64,000 nt of DNA from Liopterus haemorrhoidalis (taxonomy: Eukaryota > Arthropoda > Insecta > Coleoptera > Dytiscidae). The stretch is from the NCBI GenBank assembly GCA_963971575.1, contig OZ020616.1, positions 26,020,306 through 26,084,305 on the forward strand. The letters run 5' to 3'. The translations under genes and the position numbers were made by a program. This document shows, piece by piece, positions 22,951 to 32,824 of this stretch (position 1 is its first letter; each line of letters begins with the position of its first letter). The notes beneath the pieces were generated by a model, which was not told where the DNA came from, ran no database searches, and saw only the letters and a list, made by a program, of their open reading frames with translations.

Positions 22951-24057
22951 ATGCCAAAAAAGGAAGGAGGTCAATCAAGCGGTACCGTTGCAGAAAATGT
23001 TCCAGAAATTAAAGTTTTTAGAAATATTGGCTATATTTCTGAATTTCGTATTAATGATGATTGGCGAATTTATCAAGAAAGACTAGAACAATATTTTCTG
23101 GCTAATGGTATCACTAAAGAAAGAAAAGTGGCTTTACTAACTGTAGTTGGTGAGCAACCATACAGAATATTAAGAGACCTTTGTCACCCAGAAGTACCTA
23201 GTTCAAAATCGTTCGAAGATCTTTGTGAGCTACTGAAAACACAATTTTCACCAAGAGTTTCAATTTTTAGAAAACGTATTGAATTTTACAATCTTGCACA
23301 AAAAGAAAACGAAACAATTAATAACTGGTATGCTCGAGTGAAGAATGCAGCAGCCGTGTGTGAATTTGGAACTTCATTAGAAAATGCTTTAAAAGACAAA
23401 TTCATTACTGGTCTATTACGAGGGCATATTTTGGATAAAATGTGCGAAGAAAGTCCAACGAAGAGTTTAAAAGACTTATTGGAATTAGCGTTAGCAAAGG
23501 AGGCGGCGCGGAAGCATCAAGTTCAAGAAATACCGTTTAATAAAATAGCAGTGGAGAAAACATCATTTCAAAAATCAAAACCAAAGTCAAATGTGGTTAG
23601 AGGTAGCGGTATTACGAATTTTCATTCTAAATGCAATAAATATAAATTCTGTAACGCTTGTGGTAAACCTAATCATAATTTTGCAAACTGTAAAGCTAAT
23701 TTCATGCTAAGTTCATGCAAGCTAATTTTCAAGGAATACAAAATTCTGACAGTCCCGTCTTTGTATATATTACATATATTAATGTATATAAAGAACAATG
23801 AAAACGACATACTAAGGCACAGTCAGATTCATAAGTACAACACTAGGAACAGAGAACTTTTTACCATTCCTAGGCATAGATATAGTGCATCTAGAAATCT
23901 ACCCTTAATTGCAGGTATTGGTCTCTATAATGCTCTGCCAGCTGTGCTCAGAAATAGCAGCGATGTCAAATTCAAAAGAGACCTAAAAAACATACTGCTT
24001 GAAGGAGCGTTTTATAGCGTCTCTGAATTTGTAGATACGATAAATGCTTATACTTAA
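22951..24057 (+). pseudogene. Gypsy B gag fused to a LINE C-terminus
   Basis: Residues 1 to ~250 are a Gypsy capsid: the retrotransposon gag core (WRIYQERLEQYFLANGI, FSPRVSIFRKRIEFYNL, INNWYARVKNAA) and a first zinc knuckle CNACGKPNHNFANC. At 23704 the frame runs without a stop into a LINE fragment, whose last ~110 residues (HKYNTRNRELFTIPRHR, IGLYNALPAVLRN, FKRDLKNILLEGAFYS) are typical of Jockey-like RT C-termini. The second gag knuckle (CKLCQNIGHIASVC) resumes after 24148. The chimeric protein is an accident of insertion and presumably non-functional. Confidence 0.85.
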
Positions 24058-24142
24058 TGTAAAATTTTGAAACATATTATTGTTTGAAGTTACTGTATAT
24101 TAAATGTACAATCAGCTTTAATAAAAATTATTTGATTTGATA
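23704..24142 (+). mobile_element. 5'-truncated LINE inserted in Gypsy B gag
   Basis: Only the last ~110 codons of an RT-encoding LINE plus ~85 bases of 3' UTR, ending in an ATTTGATTTGATA-type repeat. AATTTC flanks both sides (23698-23703 and 24143-24148), a short candidate TSD in AT-rich sequence. It is the innermost level of the nest. Confidence 0.75.
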
Positions 24143-24149
24143 AATTTCG

Positions 24150-26020
24150 GCAATATAAGTGTAAATTATGCCAAAATATTGGTCATATTGCAAGTGTTTG
24201 TAAAAATAATATTGCTAATTATTTAGAAAATGAAAATTCTATAAATACTATAGATATGTGTAATTTCAGTTCTAAAGATATTACTGAACCTCTCATGTTA
24301 AAAATTACTGTCTATAATAAGCCGTTGACGTTTGAAATTGACACTGGGGCAGGATTGACAGTTCTGCCAAATAATATTTAAAAAAAAACATTTCCTAATA
24401 AGCCTTTTGTTTCAGAGACGCAGATTAGGTTAAGAACTTTTGATGGTTCGTTTATTAAACCAATAGGAGAGTTTCTTGTTGAAGTGAAATTTGGTGAGAA
24501 AACAGTAACCATCCGATTTTAATAGTTGAGAAAGGCATTAGACCGCTGCTGGGCCGAGACCTGATACGAAAATTAGGTATTGACTTAGGTAAATTAAACA
24601 AAGTAGACATAAATGAAATAGTTCCATTAGATTATAAAAAGAATATTAATGTAATACTTTCTAAATATGACGATTTATTTAGAGGAGAATTAGGAACTTA
24701 CAAAATAGAAAAAATTAAACTTAAAATGCAGGAAAATGTAGAGCCAATTTTCATAAAGCCTCTAAAGGTTCCGTATGCATTCAAAAAAAAAGTTGATGCG
24801 GAATTAGATAGGTTAGAAGAACAAGGGGTAATAGAAAAAGTAGATTATAATTTATGGGGTACACCTTTGGTTCCCGTGTTGAAACCTAACGGTAATATTA
24901 GGCTTTGTGCAGATTATAAATGTACAGTTAATAAGTATTTAGAAAATGTTGAATACCCTATACTCATAATTGATGAACTTTTTCGGAAATTACAAAATGG
25001 AGTAATATTTTCAAAATTAGATTTTTCAAATGCTTATAATCAGTTAGAACTTGATGATGAAACTAAAAAACTTTTAGCATGGAGTACGTCGAAGGGAGTG
25101 TACTTGCCAAATCGTTTGCCATTTGGAACTAAGCCTGCTTGTTCCATATTTCAGAAAATAGTTGAAAAAACCTTGCAAGGTATTGAGGAGTTATTAATTA
25201 TTTAGATGATGTTGTAGTTACTGGTAGAACGTTCGCTGAACATTTAAAAAATTTAGAAACTGTGTTTTAAAGATTGCGCGATGTAGGTTTCACACTTAAT
25301 TTAGCAAAGTGCGAATTTTTTAAGACAGAAATTGCATATCTTGGGCATATAATTGATAAAGAAGGAATAAGAATGGATCGTAAAATGGTACAAGCTATTG
25401 TAGAGCAACCGCGTCCAAAAAATATTTCTGAACTTAAATCTTGGCTCGGGATGATAAATTATTATGGAAAATTTATCCAAAATATTTCATATAAGTTAGG
25501 ACTGATATATGCTTTATTAAAAAAGGGAATTGCATTTAAATGGTCCCAACAATGCGAGGATTCATTTAATTTAGTTTTAATTTAGTTTAGAAAGAATTAG
25601 TGTCAGATAAAGTGCTTACTCCAAAGTTGCCATTAAAATTAACTTGCGACGCTTCTGCAGTTGGAATAGGAGCGGTATTGGGTAATATTTTTCCGGACGG
25701 TTCAGAAAGACCTGTAAGTTTTATATCTAGAATTTTAAATCAAGCGGAAAAAAATTATGCTGTAATTCATAAAGAAGCGCTTGCAATTTATTGGTCAGTT
25801 AAAAAAACTAAATCATTATTTGCTAGGCAGAAAATTTGAAATAGTTAGTGATCATAAACCATTATTAGCACTTTTTGGCGAAAAGAAAGGAATATCACAA
25901 ATGAGTGCAAGTAGATTGCAACGGTGGGCTTTATTTTTATCAGAATTTGACTACAAACTATCTTACATTGATGGAAAGAAAAATTATGTAGCAGATTCAT
26001 TATCTAGATTACCGTTAGTG
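24150..26020 (+). pseudogene. Gypsy B pol: protease, RT, RNase H
   Basis: The protease site FEIDTGAGLTVLP is at ~24330-24370, followed by a stop at an A run (24380-24388). RT starts near 24726: the fingers (TPLVPVLKPNGNIRLCADY), SKLDFSNAYNQLELD (first Asp), LPFGTKPACSIFQ, then the catalytic YLDD at ~25200, which lies in a shifted frame. RNase H follows with [39 protein letters not shown] and YVADSLSRLP, with a frameshift at the A run near 25801. Key catalytic residues are still present, so the breaks look few and recent, or partly due to sequencing. Confidence 0.88.
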
Positions 26021-27290
26021 AAAAGCGAAATCGAGGAAAACAATGTTGTTGAATATATCAATTTTATGCAAAATATTATTCCTATGAATTTAAATCTTTT
26101 TAGGGATTGTACCCGGAAAGATAATATATTGAGTAAGGTAATTAATTTTATAAAATTCGGTTGGCCCGAAAATAGAAATAATGAGATGAAAGCATATTTC
26201 AAAATTAAAGACGAACTTTATTTAGAAGACGGTATATTATTTTGGGGATACAGGGTGATAGTACCTTTAAAGCATCGCCCGAATATTTTGTCGGAAATAT
26301 ATTGTTGTCATTCAGGTATTTCAAAAATGAAAGCAGTTGCTAGAGGTTATTTTTGGTGGCCAGGTTTGGATCATGAAATAGAAGATATCGTTAAAAACTG
26401 TGATATTTGTATGCAGAATAGGTCAGATCCTCCAATATCTAAATTAGTTTGTTGGCCAGAAGCAAAGGCAGTTTTTGACAGAGTACATTTAGATTTTCTA
26501 GGTCCGGTTGGTGGTAAAAATTATTTAATTTTAACAGACGCATTTTCAAAATGGGTTGAAGTCATGCCAGTAAATAAAATGGATACAAAAACAACAAAAA
26601 AAATTACGTGAAATTTTCGCTAGATTTGGTTTACCCAGACAGATTCATACGGATAATGGGGCACAGTTTACTTCTAGTGATTTTTCAAATTTTTGTTTTA
26701 TTAACGGCATTAAACTTTCGACATCTCCACCATTTCACCCCACAACTAATGGCGCTGCTGAAAATGCAGTCAAATCATTCAAAACTACTATCAACAAATT
26801 AATTAAAGACAATAAGAATAGAGATTCTTTGAAAACCTTAGTAAGTAGATATCTCTTCAACTATAGAAACTCTCCTCATTGTGTAACCAGTGTCAGTCCT
26901 GCACAGCGAATGTTTGGAAGGAAACTTAGAACGCGTTTAGATATAATTTTTGAAAAATCGTCAAATTTATCAAATAATAATGTATCACCTCACCGAAAGA
27001 GGAATGTAAGATTTTTAGAAGGAGAGGTTGTCTATGTTAAGGATTATAGAAATCCAAATAAAAGGATTTGGCAGAAGGGCAGAGTAGAGGAAGTTTTAGG
27101 ACAAAGAACATACATGGTTCGTTTAGTAAATGAAGACATGTTGTGGAAAAGGCATTTGGATCAAATCATTGAAGCAAATGATAAAATTATTAAAAGTAAT
27201 AAATCCTTTTCCAGTAGTAGTACTAATACTTTCTCTGCTAGACCAAAAAGAGAAAATAGAAGACCACCCTTAAGACTAAGTTATTCCTAA
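26021..27290 (+). pseudogene. Gypsy B integrase
   Basis: The zinc module (HSGISKMKAVAR...CDICMQNR) is at ~26305-26425. The core has VHLDFLGP (first Asp), HTDNGAQFTS (second Asp, in a shifted frame after an A run at ~26594) and NGAAENAVKSF (Glu). The C-terminal part (26829-27290) carries NYRNSPHCVTSVSPAQRMFGR and an SH3-like VYVKDYRNPNKRIWQKG region, ending 16 bases before the 3' LTR. One frameshift separates the first Asp from the rest. Confidence 0.88.
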
Positions 27291-27306
27291 CTTAAGGGGA
27301 AGGAAT

Positions 27307-27479
27307 TGTAATATCTTGTATATTATGTATTAGTTGGCGTTAATAATTTATATTGTTATTGGCGTAACTAGGTAAAGATATATGTTTATTGTATTGTATT
27401 TTGTTAATTTACATTTTGACGTATATAAATAAATATCTATTAAATATACTCTCCTAATTCATTACTCCACATTATTACA
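27307..27479 (+). repeat. Gypsy B 3' LTR
   Basis: 173 bp, preceded by a polypurine tract (27294-27305) and followed by the AAAAC TSD. Confidence 0.95.
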
Positions 27480-27581
27480 AAAACAAAGAAAAAAAACCAC
27501 GTGGCAATCACTAAAGAGCACTTATAAAACACGTCCGTACAGTACACAGGTAATTAACGGAATCCATCTTTTAAAATACTA

Positions 27582-28689
27582 ATTATTTGTGACTTTGGTA
27601 TAATTAGCTTATTATTTTTGTAAATTAAATTATTATATTCTGTTAAACTACTTCTTATTTGATAAAATGATTTCAATTCTCAATTAATCAAATTTTTTGG
27701 CCACCCGTTTTTTAGAAAATATGAAACTTTTTGCAATACTACATAATTTTTCGTAGCTTTTTGCAAAATTTTACATTTTTGTGTAGTCATATTTATATGT
27801 TCTTGTATTAAGCACACATGACCCTCTATAATTTTATCAAGTTCTTTACTTCATCATTTTTTTCATTTAAATAAGCTCGAGAGTATCCGCTATATATAAT
27901 TCTTTTCCCGGTTTATAATACACGTTTAATTCATATTTTTGTAGCCTTAATAACATACGTTGTAAACGTGTTGGACAATCATTTAAATTCTTTTTAAAAA
28001 TATAAATAAGGGGTTTATGATCTGTCTGCACATCTATCTTTTTACCGTATATATACTGCGCGAATCTTTCACATCCGAAAAGAATTGCCAGTAATTCTTT
28101 TTCTATTTGTGCCCATCGTTTTTGAACATCAGTCATTGATTTCGATGCACGCACACGGTAAATTATTTTGTAACAGTACAGCTGCTAAGCCGTCTTTAGA
28201 TGCATCTACGCATAAAACTGTAGGTTTATTTACATCATAATGCTGCAAAATTAACTATTTTACTGTGGTCTGGTTTTATTCCTTTATCTGAAATTACATG
28301 ACCCATGAATACTAATTCTTTTTGTTTAAATTTACATTTAGATTTATTAAACCTAATATTATGTTTACGCGCTAATTCTAAGACCTTTTGCAATCTTTGA
28401 TTATGTTCATTTAAAGTACGACCCCAAACTATTACGTCGTCTATATAAATGTCTACTCCCTCAACATCAAAGATTTTTTTAAATGTCTTATGAAACACTT
28501 CCGGTTCAAAATTAACTCCGAAAGGAACACGTAAAAAACGATATCTCCCAAATTTTGTACTGAAGGTATGGTAGGAAATTAAATTAGCTTCAGCACCCGA
28601 ATCAATTCTAAAAGTAGTTTCGTAGTTATCTTGCAAAATCATTTTAATATACCTATTATTAGTATTCAATTTTTTATTTTCTACACTGC
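27582..28689 (-). pseudogene. Gypsy A pol: protease, RT, RNase H with deletions
   Basis: Minus strand. The protease motif FRIDSGAEANLIS lies at ~28620-28580. It joins directly to the RT palm (YRFLRVPFGVNFEPEVF) with YIDDVIVWG at ~28450, so the RT fingers are missing. A second gap separates KPDHSKIV from the RNase H start (LQHYDVNKP, CVDASKDGLAAVLL near 28240-28180). RNase H continues with EKELLAILFGCERF, TDHKPLIYIF and YIADTL. After 27867 the linker to the integrase is present with frameshifts. Missing RT segments mean this copy could not act on its own. Confidence 0.85.
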
Positions 28690-29516
28690 CAATAAAAGCG
28701 TATTTATCAACTTTATCTGAATTAGATATATAATTAATTTTGCTTTTACAACAATTTGCAAAATGTCCTTTGATATGACATTTTTGACATTCTTTATTAT
28801 AAGCGGGACATTTAAATTTAGGGTGTCTTTTACCACATTTAAAACCATTTCTTCGGCCATCTTTTACCTGGAATGTTGGTTGTTGTTTCTTCTCAGTCGA
28901 CAATTTACTCGAACCAGTTCTACGTGCTACTTGAAAAATTTCTTCCTTGCTGCGACTGGTACCATAAACATTGGCCACCGCAGTTGAAATTTCCTTCGAC
29001 GTTTCAATGGATCTGCATAATTTTACAGCTTCCTCCAGGTCAGCTACATCAGACTCCAATAAACGCTGTCGCATCTCATCACTTAAGACTCCACATATTA
29101 ATATGCTTTTTATAAGGCTATTTTTTAATATCGCATGATGAAGCTAAAGTTTTGAGAACTGTAACATACTGGTCGATTGTTTCTCCACTTTGCTGCTTTC
29201 TTGTGAAAAACTTGTGTCTCTCAAATTCAATATTTGTTTTTGGATTAAAATATGCATCAAATTTTGCGAGAAGTTTACCAATTTTATTCTTCTCTTCTTC
29301 TTCAAAGACAAATGTTATATAAATATTAAATCCTTCTTTGCCTATATAATGAAGAAGTTGAGCACATTGTGTTTCTTCACTTTTCTTGATTATTTCAGTC
29401 GCCAACAAATAGTTTTGGAAACGCATTTTCCAAGCTTTCCAGTTTTCAGCCAAATTGCCTTCCATATTTAATGGACTTATTCCTCGTGTTTCACTCATTA
29501 TACTTATTTTGCCCAT
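28690..29516 (-). pseudogene. Gypsy A gag
   Basis: Starts at 29516 (MGKISIMSETRG). A capsid-type N-terminus has WKAWKMRFQNYLLAT and FERHKFFTRKQQSGETIDQYV. A frameshift at the T run 29121-29126 moves it to the frame ending near 28690, which has VLSDEMRQRLLE and zinc-knuckle residues (CGKRHPKFKCPAYN, CQKCHIKGHFANC). The order and motifs fit a Gypsy gag of the kind common in insects. Confidence 0.85.
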
Positions 29517-29617
29517 TGTACTTTCTTTACTTTATACAATGCACGTAAGTTTTTTCTTTAACACTATTTTAATTCGGCTGCGCCATGTCATGTACGAGTG
29601 ATATTATATTTTAATAA

Positions 29618-29795
29618 TGAAGCTTTAGTACTTACAAAATTATATATTTATTTTATTTTACTCTTATTTACAACTGTCTGTCTAGTGATGTTCGTTAGAT
29701 GTTAAAACATTAAAAATACATATCATGGATAACTATAATTATATATGTATACATATATGTCATGGGTGACTATAATAATAGTAACATATATGACA
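29618..29795 (-). repeat. Gypsy A 5' LTR
   Basis: 178 bp, matching 16192-16365 with two substitutions and a 4-base insertion in a TA-rich stretch. It abuts PLE A coding sequence at 29796. Confidence 0.9.
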
Positions 29796-31325
29796 GCTAG
29801 CACATACAAACAAATTAAAAACAACCCAACTATTAAATTACAAATTGAAAACAACTCCATTGTAAAAAGGTGATCTAACCACAAATCTATTAATGATCAA
29901 ACTAAACATTCTCTATTTATCACTAATGCTAATGCCCCACGGATTTATTATTTACCCAAAATACATAAACCGTATGTACCACTCCGGCTCATTGTTTCTA
30001 GTGTAAATTCTCCGACACATAAAATGCCTAATTTTCAAAAATTTTATCGAATATTGTAGGCCAAACGGACAGAAACATCAAAAATAGTTTTGAGTTTGTA
30101 AAAAAGGTTAGGAATGTCAAAATTCCAGACAACCACATTATGCTGTCGTTGGATGTAGAATCTCTATATACCAATGTAGCAACAGACCTAACACTCAAAA
30201 CTCTTGGCCAAAAATGGGACTAAATAAAACCTTTCACCACCCTTTCCAAAAGTGAATTTCTTACTGCAATTGATTTTTTCTTAATAATACATATTTCAAA
30301 GCTTTTTACAACTTTTATACCCAGACATATGGGTACGCTATGGGTAGCCCCATTTCTAGCGTTGTTGCAAATTTAGTTATGGAAGAAGTCGAATCCAATT
30401 GTTTAAATAAATTACCAGAAACCCCAGTTATCTATTACAGATATGTAGACGATATCATTTTAATTTTTCATAAAAACTTATTCAACACGTTTCTTGAGGT
30501 TTTCAACTGTTTCCATCCACCATTAATTTTCACTTGTGAGAAAGAAGAGAATAATAATATTGCATTCATGGATGTTTCTTTGATAAGATCGGATGGCAAC
30601 CTAGTAGTCACTAATTGGTATCAAAAAAATACTTATAGTTGGATATACTTAAACTACTTATCAAACCACCCCTTATCTTTGAAAATTAACGCCCTTAACA
30701 ACACAATAGATAAAGCCATCAAGTTAGCCCATCCTAATTTTAGATATGATAACCTTAAAAACATTAAACAAGCCTTTATTGCCAATAATTACCCCACCCA
30801 TCTCATTGTGAGATGTATCAGAAAAAGAATATGGTCAGCTTTTAACAGTAATCCGGATAATGTAAATATAAACAACAACCAGTACATTAGTTTTCCGTAT
30901 CATAACACTGAGTTTCTCAACTATAAAAACATTTTCAAGCAATTAGACGTTAATTTAGCCTTCAGCTCTGATAAAAACAATAATTGTAATTTTTCCGAAC
31001 TTAAATCTAATATCTCTACTCTTGAAAATTCTAATGTTGTATATGAAATACCATGCAGAGAATGCAGTAAAACTTATATAGGGACTACTCAACAAATTAA
31101 AAAAAAAAAAAAAAAACGTATATGCCAACACAAGAGCGACGTTTGATTCTAACGAAATTTTGACTTGTCAAGAAAATGTCAAGATCTTAGATAAGAAACC
31201 CATTTTCACAAAAAAATGATATTGGAGATGTTGTGCATACACACAGCAAAAGAAAAATGTGTTATAAAAAAAAACAGACACAACTGGTTTAAATAAATCA
31301 TATTTTAAACTTTTGTCTTAAAATT
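29796..31325 (+). pseudogene. PLE A RT and GIY-YIG, main part
   Basis: Continues the PLE interrupted at 16188. In several frames: RIYYLPKIHKP (RT fingers), SLDVESLYTNV (first Asp), then a long open frame from 30340 with GSPISSVVANLVMEEVE and the catalytic YRYVDDIILIF, followed by NIAFMDVSLIRSDG. The nuclease part has CRECSKTYIGTTQQ, and is then broken at an A run (~31098-31115). Weak traces of the usual C-terminus continue to ~31325. Stops and frameshifts in the first 500 bases show it is inactive. Confidence 0.85.
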
Positions 31326-31894
31326 AGCTGTGCGCCTGTCTACTTGTCACATTACGTTTACCTACTTAATATGTTGTGACGTCTGGGTGTCTATGAGTAA
31401 TATCACAAACGACCAGACAATCTCGAGGCGTCCTGTTCCATACTGCCATGTCAACTCTGAATGTGTTTGGAATGGATTTTCATTTCCGCATATTTTTTTA
31501 TAAGAATATACTTTTTTCAATTATTGACTACGTACTCAAGGTAAGAAGCTGTCTAGTTTAGAACACTTATTTTCTATAACTTTTTATAATAATTTCCTTA
31601 ATTTTGATTAATGTTTGTATTTTTCTTAATATCTCTGTAATAAATTATTTTTTTCACAAAATGGCACCTCACGCCATTCTAATATTTTTCATTTAGTAGG
31701 TTTAAATTATTTTCAATTTACTTTTTAATGCAAATTTATCAATTTTCAATTTCACTTATTTTGTTTTGTTAAAATAATGCTGTTCTCTTTAATATTTTTT
31801 GTATTTTACAATTATAGAGTGAGGATGACTGGACTTACCAGTCGAAACGTCTCATAATATTTTTTAATAAACTTTTGACGAGTATTCAAGAACT
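31326..31894 (+). other. PLE A 3' region, no gene
   Basis: Non-coding and AT-rich. It holds the hammerhead-like motif at 31819-31853 and ends near TTCAAGAACTTTGATTTC, after which the next PLE begins at once. Confidence 0.55.
31819..31853 (+). ncRNA. Candidate hammerhead-like motif, PLE A 3' end
   Basis: TGAGGATGACTGG, a short loop, then CCAGTCGAAACGTC. It has the TGANGA box, a GC-containing stem (GACTGG/CCAGTC) and GAAAC, but the first C of CTGANGA is G. It has the strongest stem of the motifs in this window. Confidence 0.45.
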
Positions 31895-32824
31895 TTGATT
31901 TCCTCAAAGTTCCTCAAAGCAGTTCCACGGGAGAAAGTACAGGAGATTCTTGACAACTTCAATAACTACGATCGAGCCATACAGTTTACTCTAGAACCCG
32001 AAAATGACCGAAATGCAGTACCATTGCTAGACACATGGGTCATTCGAGGACCGGAAAACAGGATCATGTTTGACTCCTATGCTAAACCCACCAACTCAGG
32101 CAGGTATTTAAACTATCACAGCTACCACCGTATAAAATATAAAGTAGCTTCTTTAAAAACGATGTCAAGTAGAGTAAGGAAAATATCACATCCTTCTTTT
32201 TTACTTAAGAACTTAAAAACCGTGGCGCATCAGTTCAGATGGTATGGATTCCCAAAAAATCTTGTACATGGAGTGTTCTTTAACAGCATGACTCAAACAT
32301 CCATAACCAGTCCTAGGGATGAAGTACAACCAAAAACCAAGTTTTTCTCAATACCTTGTATCCAAGAAGTTACATCTATCTTCAAAAATATATTCAAGGA
32401 CCAGGATATAACACTTGCGGAAAAATTGCTACGGACGATTAGGCAACTCTTCTCACACCTAAAAGATAAGAGACCTGCAAAGAAAAAACGAGATGTGGTA
32501 TACAATGTAGATTGCCAGGGTAACTTAACTTATATAAGTCAAACATCTCAAGGTTTAGGTCATCGAATTACGCAGCATATATCGGATGCCAATTGTAAAC
32601 CAAACTGCTGCATGCCCAGCAAGCATATATCTACAACGTTTCACAATCCAAATTTTGATAACACAGAGATACTGGCTACTGAAACAAATACGTACAAAAG
32701 AACCTTTTTGGAAATGTGTTTCAATAACAAATATAAGGATAACCTGAACGCCAAAACTGATATACAAGGCCTCAGCACAATTTATAAGAATCTCCTACAT
32801 ATTTCTGAACAAAATTTAGGTTAG
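31895..32824 (+). pseudogene. PLE B RT C-terminus and GIY-YIG nuclease
   Basis: 309 residues open. The start has FTLEPENDRNAVPLLDTWV, the segment after the PLE RT palm, then SYHRIKYKVASL. The nuclease region has VDCQGNLTYISQTSQGLGHR, where a GIY-YIG pattern is recognisable although TYIS replaces the usual YIG and the first cysteine is lost. It ends with NAKTDIQGLSTIYKNLL, the family's usual terminus. The upstream RT is absent. The ATG is internal and arbitrary. Confidence 0.75.

Larger units (their letters stand above)
22675..27479 (+). mobile_element. Gypsy B (Mag-like) LTR retrotransposon
   Basis: Complete element of 4805 bp with 173-bp LTRs (22675-22847 and 27307-27479) that differ at one base by my reading, flanked by the perfect 5-bp TSD AAAAC (22670-22674 and 27480-27484). 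A TGGCGACGAGG follows the 5' LTR as a candidate primer-binding site, and AAGGGGAAGGAA precedes the 3' LTR as the polypurine tract. It encodes gag, then protease, RT, RNase H and integrase, in several frames, and lies in the 5' UTR of the I-type LINE on the opposite strand. No env-like frame is present. Confidence 0.93.
17560..27568 (-). mobile_element. I-clade non-LTR retrotransposon, split by Gypsy B
   Basis: Flanked by the 13-bp direct repeat TTTTAAAATACTA at 17547-17559 and 27569-27581 within Gypsy A pol. The 3' end on the minus strand has a (TAGAA)n tail (17560-17575). It encodes ORF1 with zinc knuckles, and ORF2 with endonuclease, RT and RNase H, the I-clade layout. The 5' UTR is interrupted by Gypsy B: bases 27485-27568 are the start of the 5' UTR and 22619-22674 the rest. 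Net length ~5.2 kb, close to full length. Confidence 0.9.
16192..29795 (-). mobile_element. Gypsy A LTR retrotransposon, internally deleted and split
   Basis: The LTRs are 16192-16365 and 29618-29795 with TG...CA ends; they differ by two substitutions and one 4-base indel. Coding order on the minus strand is gag (from 29516), protease, RT, RNase H, then integrase (to 16455), split by the LINE at 17560-27568. Net of nested DNA the element is ~3.6 kb, short for Gypsy, because pol has two internal deletions. A TGGCGCAGCCG stretch at ~29574-29585 may be the primer-binding site. No convincing TSD is visible: PLE codons flank the LTRs (GAACGAT and GCTAGC) without a shared repeat, apart from a TTAATAA next to the left LTR that also occurs inside the right one. 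Confidence 0.85.
16049..31890 (+). mobile_element. PLE A, split by a 13.6-kb nested insertion
   Basis: PLE coding sequence occurs at 16049-16188 and resumes at 29796 in the order expected for one Penelope RT, with Gypsy A (16192-29795) between. The left piece has ISKADKGNITVVQDK, a conserved block near the RT N-terminus. The right piece starts with TYKQIKNNPT, which normally follows within a few residues. The 3' region runs to ~31890 with a hammerhead-like motif. The 5' end is lost at the transposon fold-back. Without the nest the remnant is ~2.2 kb. Confidence 0.75.

Noticed and set aside
16192..29795. Reading Gypsy A or B as endogenous viruses with env
   Set aside because: No env-like frame lies between integrase and the 3' LTR in either element.
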